A stretch of DNA of 64,000 nucleotides from contig NZ_MBQE01000002.1 of NCBI RefSeq assembly GCF_001696535.1, positions 558,001 through 622,000 on the forward strand. Reading direction: 5' to 3'. Below, in pieces: positions 16,623 to 25,954 of the stretch; positions within the stretch are counted from its first letter, which is position 1; each line of letters begins with the position of its first letter. The notes under the pieces are model-generated. The model was not told where the DNA came from. It worked only from the letters and a program-made list of their open reading frames with translations, and ran no database searches. A program made the translations under genes and the position numbers. Origin of the DNA: Stappia indica (lineage in GTDB: Bacteria > Pseudomonadota > Alphaproteobacteria > Rhizobiales > Stappiaceae).

Positions 16623-17426
16623 ATGGCCAATCGCACTTTCATTGCGCTCTGCCTGCTGCCGCTCGCCGTCTTCTCGCTCGCCTTTCTTGCCCTGCCCCTG
16701 GTGCGGCTGGTGATGGCGTCTGGCGAGGGGGCCGAGGGCTGGGGCATCTACCTGCAGATCCTGCAGACACCGCGCTATCTCCAGACGCTGCTGCAGACGG
16801 TGCTCGTCTCGCTGGCGGTGAGCGTCGTGGCACTCGCGATCTCCACCACCGCGGGGCTGTTCCTGGCCCGCAATCGCTTTCCCGGACGCGGCGCGCTGCT
16901 GTCGATTCTGACCCTGCCGCTTGCCTTTCCCGGCGTGGTGGTCGGCTTCCTGATCATCCTGCTGGGCGGCCGCCAGGGCCTGTTCAACATGATGCTGCCG
17001 GGCCATGTGGTCTTCGCCTATTCGCTGCTCGGCCTGTTCCTGGGCTATCTCTACTTTTCGATCCCGCGCGTGCTGCTGACGGTGATGGCAGCGACGGAGA
17101 AGCTGGATCCCTCGCTGGAGGAAGCCGCGCGCACGCTCGGCGCCTCGCCCTACCGGATCATCTTCGACGTGATCCTGCCCGGACTGGCGCCCTCGCTGGT
17201 CGCAGCCGGCGCGATCGCCTTCGCCACCGCCATGGGCGCCTTCGGGACGGCCTTCACGCTGGCGACCGACATCGACGTGCTGCCGATGGTGATCTACACC
17301 GAGTTCACCCTGTCGGCGAACATCGCCATGGCCTCGGCCCTGTCGGTGCTGCTCGGCATCGCCACCTGGGTGCTCTTGCTGCTTGCGCGCAGTTTCGCGG
17401 GTGCCACCGTCGCGGCGGGGGGCTGA
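16623..17426 (+). CDS. ABC transporter permease
   Basis: Inner-membrane permease, 267 aa, six spans (first FIALCLLPLAVFSLAFLAL). EAA loop LEEAARTLGASPYRIIFDVI at about residues 160-180. First of two separate permease subunits. ATG 16623 lies about 118 nt after the binding protein with the hairpin in between. The next permease starts 5 nt after its stop. Confidence 0.92.
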   Translation: MANRTFIALCLLPLAVFSLAFLALPLVRLVMASGEGAEGWGIYLQILQTPRYLQTLLQTVLVSLAVSVVALAISTTAGLFLARNRFPGRGALLSILTLPLAFPGVVVGFLIILLGGRQGLFNMMLPGHVVFAYSLLGLFLGYLYFSIPRVLLTVMAATEKLDPSLEEAARTLGASPYRIIFDVILPGLAPSLVAAGAIAFATAMGAFGTAFTLATDIDVLPMVIYTEFTLSANIAMASALSVLLGIATWVLLLLARSFAGATVAAGG

Positions 17427-17430
17427 TGCG

Positions 17431-18222
17431 ATGCGTTTGACCCTTCCCCGGTTCCTGCAGCTTGCCGTCACCCTGCTGACGGCGGCCTTCCTCATCGTCC
17501 CGGCGATCCAGTCGATCCTTGCCGGCCTCACCGTCAACTATTTCCGCGGCCTGTCGTCGGGCATGACCCTGCGCTGGGTCGACGAGGTGTGGCGGCTCTA
17601 TGCGGACAGCATCCTGCTGTCGATGGGCCTTGCCATCGCCTGTCTTGCCGTCACGCTGGTGATCGGCGTGCCGGCGGCCTATGCGCTGGCCAAGAACCCC
17701 GGCCGCATGTCGCGGGTGCTGGAGGAGTTCATCTCGCTGCCGCTGGCGGTGCCGGGCCTGGCGCTGGCGCTCGCCCTGCTGCAGCTCTACGGCTCGATGA
17801 CCGGCTTCCGCACGTCGTGGACCTTCATCCTGGTCGGCCACGTGCTCTACACGCTACCCTTCATGGTGCGCTCGGTGCTGGCCGTGCTGATGGCGATGGA
17901 CCTGAAGTCGCTGGAGGAAAGCGCGGCAACGCTCGGCGCGTCCGCCGCCACGCGCTTCCGCACCATCGTCGTGCCCAATGCCATGCCGGGCATTCTCGCC
18001 GGCGCGCTGACCGTGGTCACGCTGTCGATCGGCGAGTTCAACCTGACCTGGATGCTGCACACACCCTATCTGAAGACGCTGCCCGTGGGCCTGGCCGACA
18101 GCTACGCCTCGATGCGCCTGGAGATCGCCTCGGCCTACACGCTCGTCTTCTTCGTGATGATCGTGCCGCTGCTGATGGCGATGCAGTGGGCCACCGACAG
18201 GGCACAGAGGATTTCCCGATGA
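17431..18222 (+). CDS. ABC transporter permease
   Basis: Second permease subunit, 263 aa, six spans (FLQLAVTLLTAAFLIVPAI first). EAA loop LEESAATLGASAATRFRTIV. Start ATG 17431 (MRLTLPRFL); the frame is open upstream into the previous gene but that part overlaps coding sequence. The stop overlaps the ATPase start (ATGA). With the gene at 16623 it forms a heterodimeric channel. Confidence 0.92.
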   Translation: MRLTLPRFLQLAVTLLTAAFLIVPAIQSILAGLTVNYFRGLSSGMTLRWVDEVWRLYADSILLSMGLAIACLAVTLVIGVPAAYALAKNPGRMSRVLEEFISLPLAVPGLALALALLQLYGSMTGFRTSWTFILVGHVLYTLPFMVRSVLAVLMAMDLKSLEESAATLGASAATRFRTIVVPNAMPGILAGALTVVTLSIGEFNLTWMLHTPYLKTLPVGLADSYASMRLEIASAYTLVFFVMIVPLLMAMQWATDRAQRISR

Positions 18223-19247
18223 CGCTGACCATTCGCAACGCCAGCAAGACCTATCCCGACGGCACCCGTGCCCTGCTGCCGACCGACCTCACCGTCGGCC
18301 AGGGCGAGATCCTGTCGCTGCTCGGCCCCTCGGGCTGCGGCAAGACCACGCTGCTGCGCATCATCGCCGGTCTCGAGACGCCGGATGCCGGCACCGAGGT
18401 GCGTTTCGACGAGGAGGACGTGACCCGTTTTGCCGTCGAGCACCGCAATGTCGGCATGGTGTTCCAGTCCTACGCCCTGTTCCCCAACATGTCGGTCAGG
18501 GCGAATATCGGCTACGGCCTCAAGGTGCGGAAGGTGCCGAAGGCCGAGCGCGAGCAGCGCGTCGACGAGGTGCTGGCCCTGTGCCGGCTCGGCGACTATG
18601 CCGAGCGTGCGGTGACCGCGCTGTCCGGCGGCCAGCGACAGCGCGTGGCGCTGGCCCGTGCCATGGCGCCGCGCCCGCGCATCCTGCTGCTCGACGAGCC
18701 GCTGTCGGCGCTCGACGCGGCCCTGCGCGACAGCCTGCGCGACGAGCTCGCCGCCATGCTGCGCCAGTTCCGCATCACCGCCGTCTTCGTCACCCACGAC
18801 CAGGCGGAGGCGCTGGCCATCGCCGACCGTATCGCTGTGATGTCGCACGGGCAGATGCAGCAGGTCGGACCGCCGGAGGAGCTTTACCGCACGCCGGCCT
18901 CCTCGTTCGTCGCCCGCTTCATCGGCAATGCGATGCCGCTGCCCGGCTCCATCGTCGACGGCCATCTGATCCTGCCCGGCGGCCACCTGCCGCTGCCGGC
19001 TGGCGCGGCCGGTGTCGAGGTCTTCGTGCGGGCCGAGGACGTGCATCTCGACGAGGCCGGCCCGCTTTCCGGCACGGTCGAGACCGTCGCCTTCTCCGGC
19101 GGCCATTACCGCATCGGCATTGCCGGCATCACGGGCGAAACGCTGTTCGCCACCCATCCGGGCCGGCAAGCGCCGCGTCCGGGCGATAGCGTGCGCGTGC
19201 GCATCGATGCCGACGACCTTCTCGTTCTTCCCCAGGACCGCTCGTAA
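18219..19247 (+). CDS. ABC transporter ATP-binding protein
   Basis: ATPase of 342 aa: Walker A GPSGCGKTT, Q-loop VFQSYALFPN, signature SGGQRQR, Walker B LLLDEPLSALD, H-loop VTHDQAEA. The C-terminal TOBE domain is short (about 240-342; FVRAEDVHL). ATG 18219 overlaps the permease stop. The phosphodiesterase starts 27 nt after its stop, so transport and hydrolysis are co-transcribed. Confidence 0.93.
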   Translation: MTLTIRNASKTYPDGTRALLPTDLTVGQGEILSLLGPSGCGKTTLLRIIAGLETPDAGTEVRFDEEDVTRFAVEHRNVGMVFQSYALFPNMSVRANIGYGLKVRKVPKAEREQRVDEVLALCRLGDYAERAVTALSGGQRQRVALARAMAPRPRILLLDEPLSALDAALRDSLRDELAAMLRQFRITAVFVTHDQAEALAIADRIAVMSHGQMQQVGPPEELYRTPASSFVARFIGNAMPLPGSIVDGHLILPGGHLPLPAGAAGVEVFVRAEDVHLDEAGPLSGTVETVAFSGGHYRIGIAGITGETLFATHPGRQAPRPGDSVRVRIDADDLLVLPQDRS

Positions 19248-19274
19248 ATCCCAGCTCAGGGACCTGTTCTTCGC

Positions 19275-20084
19275 ATGACCAAGATCATCCAGATTTCAGA
19301 CATCCACATCGTTCCCGAAGGCCAGCTGGCCTACGAGAAGGTCGACACCGCCGCAGCGCTTGCCGAGACGGTCGCCACCATCAACCGCTGGCTGCCGGCC
19401 ATCGGTCCGGTGGCGATGGTCATCGTCACCGGCGACGTGACCGAGCACGGCACCGACGAGGAATACCGCCGGTTCCAGGAAATCATGGCGCCGCTGCAGC
19501 TGCCCTGGCGCGCGGTGCCGGGAAACCACGACGCCCGCGAGCCGATGCGCGCCAGCCTGGCCGCCAGCGGCTGGATGCCGGAGAGCGGTCCCATCGACTG
19601 GGTGGCCGAGTTCGACGACCTCGCGGTGATCTGCCTCGACACGCTAGTCGAGGGGCGTCCGCATGGCGAGCTGGCGCCCGCGAGCCTGGAGACCCTGTCG
19701 GCGCGTCTTGCGGTGTTCGGCGACAAGCCGGTGCTGCTCGGCCTGCACCATCCGCCGATCACCTCCGGCATCGCCGCAATGGACGCCAACAACCTCCACA
19801 ATGCGGGCGCGCTGCGCGACGTGATCGCCGGCTACAAGGGCGAGGTGCGAATCGTCTGCGGTCACCTGCACCGCTCCATCGCCGGTCTTGTCGACGGGCG
19901 CATCTGCCAGGTCTGCCCCGGCACCTCGCATGCGGTGACGCTCGACCAGCGCGCCAATGCCGGCAACAGCCTGACGGTGGAGCCGGGCGCGATGATGCTG
20001 CACGAGCTGCGCGACGGCGTGCTGCTCAGCCACTGGATCCCGGTCGGCCGCTTCGACGGGCCGCATCCGTTCCTCGGCGTCTGA
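19275..20084 (+). CDS. Metallophosphoesterase, GpdQ/CpdA-like phosphodiesterase
   Basis: Cytoplasmic calcineurin-like phosphoesterase, 269 aa, no signal peptide. Dimetal motifs in order: SDIHIVPEG (Asp9, His11), VTGDVTEHG, PGNHDARE, LHHPPITSG, CGHLHRSI. The HHPP plus GIAAMDANNLHN segment resembles GpdQ glycerophosphodiesterase more than cAMP phosphodiesterase CpdA. Last gene of the LacI-controlled operon, so the simplest reading is that an imported phosphodiester (for example a glycerophosphodiester) is hydrolysed inside the cell. Substrate not shown. Confidence 0.88.
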   Translation: MTKIIQISDIHIVPEGQLAYEKVDTAAALAETVATINRWLPAIGPVAMVIVTGDVTEHGTDEEYRRFQEIMAPLQLPWRAVPGNHDAREPMRASLAASGWMPESGPIDWVAEFDDLAVICLDTLVEGRPHGELAPASLETLSARLAVFGDKPVLLGLHHPPITSGIAAMDANNLHNAGALRDVIAGYKGEVRIVCGHLHRSIAGLVDGRICQVCPGTSHAVTLDQRANAGNSLTVEPGAMMLHELRDGVLLSHWIPVGRFDGPHPFLGV

Positions 20085-20141
20085 GACTGCGCTGCGCACC
20101 TCCGGGCGCACAGGATCGGAGATCGATCTGAAACACACGAC

Positions 20142-20177
20142 ATCGGCCCGAAAGCCCATTGCGGTTTTCGGGCCGAT
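20142..20177. terminator. Bidirectional stem-loop terminator
   Basis: ATCGGCCCGAAA (20142-20153) pairs with TTTCGGGCCGAT (20166-20177), plus three inner pairs. It lies between the convergent phosphodiesterase and AraC genes. Confidence 0.65.
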
Positions 20178-20226
20178 TGCATGAGGCGGGTGCGCCGGCG
20201 CCCGGCGTCCTGGCTGAAGCCCCGTC

Positions 20227-21231
20227 TCAGGCGCGGGCGCTGCGCCGTGCCTCGCGCGGGGAGATGCCGAAGGCGCGCTTGAAGGCGGTGGCGAAGTTGG
20301 CCGGGCTGCTGTAGCCGGCCAGGTGGGCAGCTTCGGCGACGGTGATGCCCTCGCGCTCCAGCAGCTGCCGCGCCCGCACCAGGCGGGTGCTGCGGACATA
20401 TTCCGACACCGTGCCGCCATGGGCGAGGCGAAACAGGCGCTGCATCTTGCTGAGGCTGACCCCGCATTGCCGGGCAAGCTGATCCAGCGACAGGCCGTCG
20501 GCCTCCGGGTCGGCCAGCACGTCCTTGATCGCCTGCAGGCGCCGCTGCTCGACGGGCGACAGCTCGGTGCGCAGCGCCTCGCGCCCTTCGCCCGCGAGCG
20601 CGGCGAAGGCCTCGGCGACAAGGTCGAGCGCCCGGCTTTCCAGATACAGGCTCTCGGAAAAGCTGCCATCATGCGGGGGATGCAGCATCTGCTCGGCAAT
20701 GGCGATCATCGCCGGGCTGGCCACCCAGTCGAAGCGGGCGAGATGGGTGTCGCAGAACGCGCGCACCGTCTCGCGCCCGGCAATGTCGTCGATGCCGCTT
20801 TCCGCCAGCCATTGCGGCGACATGGTCACGATCACCTTGCGCAGCCGGTCGCCCTTGCGGGCATGGCGGACGAAGCGGTCGGGCCGTGTGCGCGACATCA
20901 ACACGCCGCGCACCGGCTCGTTCTCGTGCCGGCCGACATTGAGCGGCACCCCGCCGATGGTCGCATCGACGCCGCCGTCCAGGAACAGCATCAGCGTCAG
21001 GCCGGGCGGTTGCTCGATGGTGGTGGCGATGTCCTGCAGCGTCACCGTGTCGGAGGTATGGACGTTCAGCCCCGTGCGCAGGCGCGTCATCCGGTGGTCG
21101 CCGTGCAGCACCGCCGCGCGCGAAGATGTCAGCGGCCGCAGCAACTGGAATCCGGGGCCGGTGACGGCCGCGCAGTCCTGCAGGTCGTTGGCGAGAACGT
21201 CGTTATCCCTGATGTTGCAGCCGGTTGACAT
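20227..21231 (-). CDS. AraC-family regulator of the siderophore locus
   Basis: Regulator of 334 aa. The C-terminal AraC/XylS domain has two helix-turn-helices (LSLDQLARQCGVSLSKMQRL; ITVAEAAHLAGYSSPANFATAFKRAFGIS split across the second). The N-terminal part (FQLLRPLTSSRAAV, GLTLMLFLDGG) resembles PchR-type ferric-siderophore-sensing regulators. ATG 21229-21231 (MSTGCNIRD) is preferred, with GGAGAGG about 11 nt upstream; an in-frame start 15 codons earlier is possible. Divergent from the TonB receptor at 21397, the usual arrangement for a siderophore-responsive activator. Confidence 0.88.
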   Translation of the reverse strand: MSTGCNIRDNDVLANDLQDCAAVTGPGFQLLRPLTSSRAAVLHGDHRMTRLRTGLNVHTSDTVTLQDIATTIEQPPGLTLMLFLDGGVDATIGGVPLNVGRHENEPVRGVLMSRTRPDRFVRHARKGDRLRKVIVTMSPQWLAESGIDDIAGRETVRAFCDTHLARFDWVASPAMIAIAEQMLHPPHDGSFSESLYLESRALDLVAEAFAALAGEGREALRTELSPVEQRRLQAIKDVLADPEADGLSLDQLARQCGVSLSKMQRLFRLAHGGTVSEYVRSTRLVRARQLLEREGITVAEAAHLAGYSSPANFATAFKRAFGISPREARRSARA

Positions 21232-21396
21232 TGTCGTGGCCGCCTCTCCTGCGGGCACCGCGCGCCGCGCAAACATCTTTGACGCCTGCGCAAAGGTCCG
21301 GCGGTGGCATTGGTCGGGCCCTTCCTCTAACAAACATGAGTGTTTTTATCAAGTTTCTGCTCGGCACCCGCTGCCGGGCAGTGTATGGGGGTGTGC

Positions 21397-23577
21397 ATGA
21401 CTATGAAGATTGGCCATCAGGCGGTACCGGGCGAGGCTTCGCCCCGGATTGGCCGGCTTCTGCTCGCGACGACCGCGCTCGGTCTCATCCTTCCCGCTTC
21501 GGCGCTGGCGCAGGACGCGGCTCCGACCGTGCTCGACCGCATCGTCGTGCAGGGCGCCAGCTACGAGACGGACGAGAGCGACAGCTACACCACCAATCTC
21601 GTCAGCGTTGGCGAGAAGGACGTCGTGCCCGTCCGCCAGATCCCGCAGTCGACCACGGTTCTCACCCGCGAGCGGCTCGAGGACGGCGGCTACACCTCGC
21701 TCGACACGGCCCTGCGGGAGACGCCGGGCATCGTCGTGCTGAACAACGACAACGGCCGGTCCAGCCTGTTCTCGCGCGGCTTCGAGTTCGACAATCTCTA
21801 CTTCAACGGCCTGCCCGCGCCGCTGTCGAGCGTCTACGGCACCCAGCCCGACATGGCAATCATCGACCATGTGGAAATCCTGCGCGGTCCGGCCGGCCTG
21901 TTCGGCGGGGCGGGCGAGCCGGCGGGCGCCATCAACATGCGCCTGAAGCAGGCCAAGAGCGATTTCGAGGCCCGCTTCGAGGGCGCCTTCGGCTCCTGGG
22001 AGCACAAGCGCGGCGAGGTCGACGTGACCGGCCGTCTCAACGAATCGGGCTCGGTGCGCGGCCGCTTCGTCGGCGTCCTCCAGCACGACAAGGGCTTCGT
22101 CGACACGACCGAGAACGGCGTCGGCGTCGCCTACGGCACGATCCAGGCCGATATCGGCGAGAGCACCACGGCCACCTTCTCGGTCAGCCACCAGGTCCGC
22201 GACATCACTCCGTTCAACGGCTTGCCGACGACGCAGAACGGCACGCTGCTCGACCTCGACCGCTCCACCTATACCGGCGCCGACTGGAACCGCTTCGACA
22301 ATTCCGTCACCGACTACATCGCCGAGCTGGAGCACAAGTTCGACGACGGTGGTCATGCCAAGGTCTCGGCCCGCTATCAGGATACGGATGTCGACTTCCT
22401 CTATGCCTGGGCCAACGGCTATGTCGGCGCGGGCGGCGACATCATCTCCGGCGGCGGCGACACGGCCGACACCCGCTGGCTGGCGCGCGACTACAAGGCC
22501 GGCTCGCTCGCTCTCGATGCGCATGTCAGCAAGCCGTTCGAGCTGTTCGGCCAGGAACACAACATCATCGTCGGCGTCGACTACCAGAACACCGACGCCA
22601 CGCTGCTGCAGGGCGCCGGCACCATCGCCGGCAACCAGAACATCTACAACTGGAACTCCGCGCTGCCCGAGCCGGTGGTCAATTACAACGTCCAGACGGG
22701 CACCGATTCCGACCGCTTCGGCGTCTACGGCCAGCTGCGGGTGAAGCCGATCGAGCGGCTGACCCTGATCGGCGGCGGCCGCTTGAGCTGGTACAGCGCC
22801 TCGACGACCAACCTCGTCACCGGCGCGGTCACGAGCAAGCAGGACGTCGATGCCAAGTTCACGCCCTATGCCGGCGTCGTCTTCGACCTGACCGACTGGC
22901 TCTCCGCCTATTCCAGCTACACGGAGATCTTCCAGCCGCAGACGGCAACGGACGTCGCCGGCAACATGATCGACCCGCGTGAGGGCCGGCAGTACGAGGC
23001 GGGCCTGAAGGCGGAGCTGTTCGACAGCGGCGTCAACGCCTCGCTCGCCTATTTCAACCTGCGCGACTCCAACCGCGCGGTCGCCGACCCGACGACGCCG
23101 GGGGCCTCCATCGCCCAGGGCGAGGTCGAGGTGCAGGGCATCGAGTTCGAGGCGTCGGGCTCGCCGCTGCCGGGCTGGGAGATCGCCGGCGGCTACACCT
23201 ATACCGACAGCACCTATCTCAACACGGCCCAGGCCGGACAGACCTTCAGCACCTACACCCCGCAGCACATGTTCCAGCTGTGGACCAAATACGCGTTCGA
23301 CGAGCGCTTCGGTGCCTTCGAGGGCGTGTTCGTGGGCGGCGGCGTCACCGCGTTCAGCTCGTTCTCGAGCGTGTCGGGCGGCGTCACCATCAAGGCGCCG
23401 GGCTATGTCACCGCCGACCTGTTGGCCGGCTACCGGATCAACGACAACTTCACCGCCACGCTGAACGTCAACAACATCTTCGACGAGAAGTACTATTCGC
23501 GCGTCGGCGGCAACTCGGTGTTCAACTTCTACGGCGAGCCGCGCAGCGCGACCTTCCGGCTCTCGGCGAAGTTCTGA
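21397..23577 (+). CDS. TonB-dependent siderophore receptor
   Basis: Outer-membrane receptor, 726 aa. Signal peptide around residues 18-38 (RLLLATTALGLILPASALAQ). The plug domain has VPVRQIPQSTTVLTRERL and VEILRGPAGLFGGAGEPAGAIN, and the C-terminal barrel ends with the terminal aromatic SATFRLSAKF. TonB box likely in TVLDRIVVQG. There is no N-terminal signalling (FecA/FpvA) domain, so regulation is by the AraC protein rather than a surface-signalling sigma factor. Start ATG 21397 (MTMKIG); MKIG at 21403 is an alternative. First gene of the uptake series. FhuE/FpvA/catecholate class; ligand unknown. Confidence 0.93.
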   Translation: MTMKIGHQAVPGEASPRIGRLLLATTALGLILPASALAQDAAPTVLDRIVVQGASYETDESDSYTTNLVSVGEKDVVPVRQIPQSTTVLTRERLEDGGYTSLDTALRETPGIVVLNNDNGRSSLFSRGFEFDNLYFNGLPAPLSSVYGTQPDMAIIDHVEILRGPAGLFGGAGEPAGAINMRLKQAKSDFEARFEGAFGSWEHKRGEVDVTGRLNESGSVRGRFVGVLQHDKGFVDTTENGVGVAYGTIQADIGESTTATFSVSHQVRDITPFNGLPTTQNGTLLDLDRSTYTGADWNRFDNSVTDYIAELEHKFDDGGHAKVSARYQDTDVDFLYAWANGYVGAGGDIISGGGDTADTRWLARDYKAGSLALDAHVSKPFELFGQEHNIIVGVDYQNTDATLLQGAGTIAGNQNIYNWNSALPEPVVNYNVQTGTDSDRFGVYGQLRVKPIERLTLIGGGRLSWYSASTTNLVTGAVTSKQDVDAKFTPYAGVVFDLTDWLSAYSSYTEIFQPQTATDVAGNMIDPREGRQYEAGLKAELFDSGVNASLAYFNLRDSNRAVADPTTPGASIAQGEVEVQGIEFEASGSPLPGWEIAGGYTYTDSTYLNTAQAGQTFSTYTPQHMFQLWTKYAFDERFGAFEGVFVGGGVTAFSSFSSVSGGVTIKAPGYVTADLLAGYRINDNFTATLNVNNIFDEKYYSRVGGNSVFNFYGEPRSATFRLSAKF

Positions 23578-23667
23578 TCGCTTCCCCGGGGAAGCACCAA
23601 ACGACACGGACGGGACGGAGACTTCTCTTCGCCCCGTCCCGCGCAACCTGATAGCGGACAGCCATTC

Positions 23668-23955
23668 ATGCCGGGCATTCAGACGACGGTGACCACCGCC
23701 AACGCATCGCGCTACCTGCAGCAGCTGTGCAAGCACTTCGCCCACAAGGTCGAGGCCCGTTTCGACGCGACCCGCGGTGAGGTCGACTTTCCCTTCGGCG
23801 ACTGCCGTCTATGGGCGGATGCGGAGCAGCTGAAGATCGAATGCGTCTCGGAGACCGAGGAGACGCTGGCGCGCACCAAGTTCGTCGTCCACGACCATCT
23901 CGAGCGCTTCTCCTGGCGGGAAAAGCCGGAGATCGTCTGGCAACCCAAGGACTGA
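23668..23955 (+). CDS. DUF2218 domain protein
   Basis: Small cytoplasmic protein of 95 aa that is entirely a DUF2218 domain (ASRYLQQLCKHFAHKVEA, FPFGDCRLWADAEQLKIECV, RFSWREKPEIVWQP). No signal peptide. DUF2218 genes commonly sit beside siderophore uptake or utilisation genes, as here between the TonB receptor (90 nt upstream) and the esterase (5 nt downstream). Biochemical role not established; a part in handling the imported siderophore is inferred from context only. Confidence 0.88.
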   Translation: MPGIQTTVTTANASRYLQQLCKHFAHKVEARFDATRGEVDFPFGDCRLWADAEQLKIECVSETEETLARTKFVVHDHLERFSWREKPEIVWQPKD

Positions 23956-23960
23956 GCTTC

Positions 23961-24941
23961 ATGCCGCTGCCTGCCCTGCGATCCCTGATCGTGCCTTGCC
24001 TCGCGGCGCTGGTCGCGGCGGGTACCCCTGCGCGCGCGTCCGGGCAGGGCGTCGTCCCCGCGCGGATCGAGGGCGCGGTGGAGATCGCCTTCACGGCGAA
24101 GGCGAGCGGCGAGGATTTCCGCCTGCTGGTCTTCCGGCCGGAAGGCAAGGCGCCGGCCGGCGGCTGGCCGGTGCTCTACAGTTTCGACGGCGAGGACAGT
24201 TTCGCGCTCCTCACCGACATTTCCCGCACGCTCAACGGGCTCGCGGTCCGCACCGGCCGTTCGCCGGTCGCGGTCGCCGCCATCGCCTGGCCGAGGGGCC
24301 GCGCCAGCGTCGACCGGCGCGTTTACGACATGACCCCGCCGACCGCGCGGGCGGACGGCGTCCATGTCATGCCGGAGCGGCCCAATGGCCGACCCTGGCC
24401 GAAACTCGGCGGCGGCGATGCCTTTCTTGCCCTCATCGAGGACGAGGTGAAGCCGCTGGTGCACAGCGTGCTCGGCGAGAGCACCGGGCCGCAGACCCTG
24501 TTCGGCCATTCCCTCGGCGGGCTGATGGTGCTGCGCCGCCTCGTCACGGATCCGGGCAGTTTCGCCTGCTATGCGGCGAGCAGCCCCTCCATCTGGGTCG
24601 ACGACCGGCAGGTCCTCGCGGATCTTGACCGTCTTCTTGCCCGCCCGCCGGCAGCCTCAGCCGATGCGTCCGTGCCGGGCCTGCGCGTCACTGTCGGAGG
24701 CGCGGAAGAAGAGTTCGGCCCGCAGGACGCGCGCGCCGGCGAGGGGGTCGAGGCCCGCCGCCGCTGGATCTCCAGCAACGCGATGGTGACCAATGCCCGC
24801 GCGCTTGCAGGCCTTGTCGAAGAAAAGGGCGAGGGGCACCTGCGCTTTTCCTACGAGGAATACGAGGGGCGTACCCACCAGACGTCCCGCATCCTTGCCG
24901 CGCTCGACGCGGTGCAACTCGCCATCGACTGCACCGACTGA
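23961..24941 (+). CDS. Exported alpha/beta hydrolase, IroE/Cee-like siderophore esterase
   Basis: Hydrolase of 326 aa with a Sec signal (LRSLIVPCLAALVAAGTPARA). Nucleophile elbow GHSLGGLMVL; oxyanion region around GWPVLYSFDGED; the acid/His side includes YEEYEGRTHQTS near the C-terminus. It belongs to the putative esterase family with IroE and Fes-like enzymes. The signal peptide predicts periplasmic action, as for IroE and Campylobacter Cee, which cleave tri-catecholate lactones. Start ATG 23961 is 5 nt after the DUF2218 stop. Followed by a CeuE/FatB-like binding protein, consistent with importing the linear cleavage products. Confidence 0.85.
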   Translation: MPLPALRSLIVPCLAALVAAGTPARASGQGVVPARIEGAVEIAFTAKASGEDFRLLVFRPEGKAPAGGWPVLYSFDGEDSFALLTDISRTLNGLAVRTGRSPVAVAAIAWPRGRASVDRRVYDMTPPTARADGVHVMPERPNGRPWPKLGGGDAFLALIEDEVKPLVHSVLGESTGPQTLFGHSLGGLMVLRRLVTDPGSFACYAASSPSIWVDDRQVLADLDRLLARPPAASADASVPGLRVTVGGAEEEFGPQDARAGEGVEARRRWISSNAMVTNARALAGLVEEKGEGHLRFSYEEYEGRTHQTSRILAALDAVQLAIDCTD

Positions 24942-24975
24942 GCGTGCGGCCCCAACCCGTTCCCACATCCAACGG

Positions 24976-25911
24976 ATGGATGACATGCCCGTTCCTGCCC
25001 GCTTCCTCGCCTCCCTGCTCTCCGCCCTTGCGGCCTGCGCCCTGCTGTTCGGCGCGGCCGCGCCGCTGCACGCCGAAACGATCACGGTGGAGCACGCCCA
25101 GGACACCAGCGAGGTGCCGCTCGGCCCCGAGACGATCCTCGTCTTCGATCTTGCCGCGCTCGACACGCTGGATACGCTGGGCGTTCCCGTTGCCGGCGTG
25201 CCGGAGGGGGTGAAGCCGGCCTATCTCCGCAAATACGACGAGGCCGCCTATCCCAAGATCGGTTCGCTGTTCGAGCCGGATTTCGAGGCGGTGGCGGCCG
25301 CCGCGCCCGATCTCATCGTCACCGGCGGACGCTCGGCCGCCAAATATGCCGAGCTTGCCGTCATTGCCCCGGCGGTCGACGTCACGGTCGATGCCTCCCG
25401 CTACATCGAGGACGCCAAGAACAAGGTCCGGCTGCTGGCGCGCATCACCCGGCGCGAGGAGGAAGCCGAGCGCCGCATCGCCGCACTCGATGCCTCCATC
25501 GCCGCGCTCCAGGGCAAGGCGAAGGGCGCCGGCACCGGCCTCATCATCATGACCACCGGCGGACGCATGAGCGCCTATGGTCCCGGTTCGCGCTTCGGCA
25601 TCATCCACACGGTGTTCGGCGTTGCGCCTGCCGCCGCCGACCTTGCGGTCGCGACCCACGGCCAGGCGGTCTCCTACGAATTCCTCCTCAAGACCGACCC
25701 GGACACGCTCTTCGTCATCGACCGCGATGCGGCCATCGGCCAGCGCGGCCAGGCGGCCAGCGTCCTGCTCGACAACGAGATCGTCCGCAGGACCAAGGCC
25801 TGGACCAACGGCCGGGTGGTGTATCTCGATCCCGACAGCTGGTATTTGAGCGGCACCGGCCTCACCGCCATGCAGGCGATGGTGGACGAGATTGCCGCCG
25901 CGCTCGACTGA
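24976..25911 (+). CDS. Siderophore ABC transporter substrate-binding protein, CeuE/FatB-like
   Basis: Class III helical-backbone binding protein, 311 aa. Signal peptide near residues 10-33 (SLLSALAACALLFGAAAPLHA). Landmarks: LVFDLAALDTLDTLGVPVAG, APDLIVTGGRSA, THGQAVSYEFLLKTDPDTLF and DPDSWYLSGTGLTAMQAM. The His of THGQ and Tyr of WYLSG occupy places like the CeuE His227/Tyr288 iron ligands; this mapping is by eye. Start could be ATG 24976 or 24985 (GGATGGA lies just before the latter). Part of the receptor-esterase-importer series. Confidence 0.88.
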   Translation: MDDMPVPARFLASLLSALAACALLFGAAAPLHAETITVEHAQDTSEVPLGPETILVFDLAALDTLDTLGVPVAGVPEGVKPAYLRKYDEAAYPKIGSLFEPDFEAVAAAAPDLIVTGGRSAAKYAELAVIAPAVDVTVDASRYIEDAKNKVRLLARITRREEEAERRIAALDASIAALQGKAKGAGTGLIIMTTGGRMSAYGPGSRFGIIHTVFGVAPAAADLAVATHGQAVSYEFLLKTDPDTLFVIDRDAAIGQRGQAASVLLDNEIVRRTKAWTNGRVVYLDPDSWYLSGTGLTAMQAMVDEIAAALD

Positions 25912-25954
25912 GCGTCCTGCCGTGCGGTCCCTTCGATGAACAGCGACACCTGAC

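Noticed and set aside
21332-21345. AAACA-TGAG-TGTTT inverted repeat between the AraC and TonB genes
   Set aside because: Arms of only 5 bp in an AT-rich spot; too weak to call an AraC, Fur or RirA site.
21349-23745. 800-codon minus-strand open frame opposite the TonB receptor
   Set aside because: Low-complexity composition without motifs; the plus strand encodes a complete TonB receptor with signal peptide and terminal aromatic residue.
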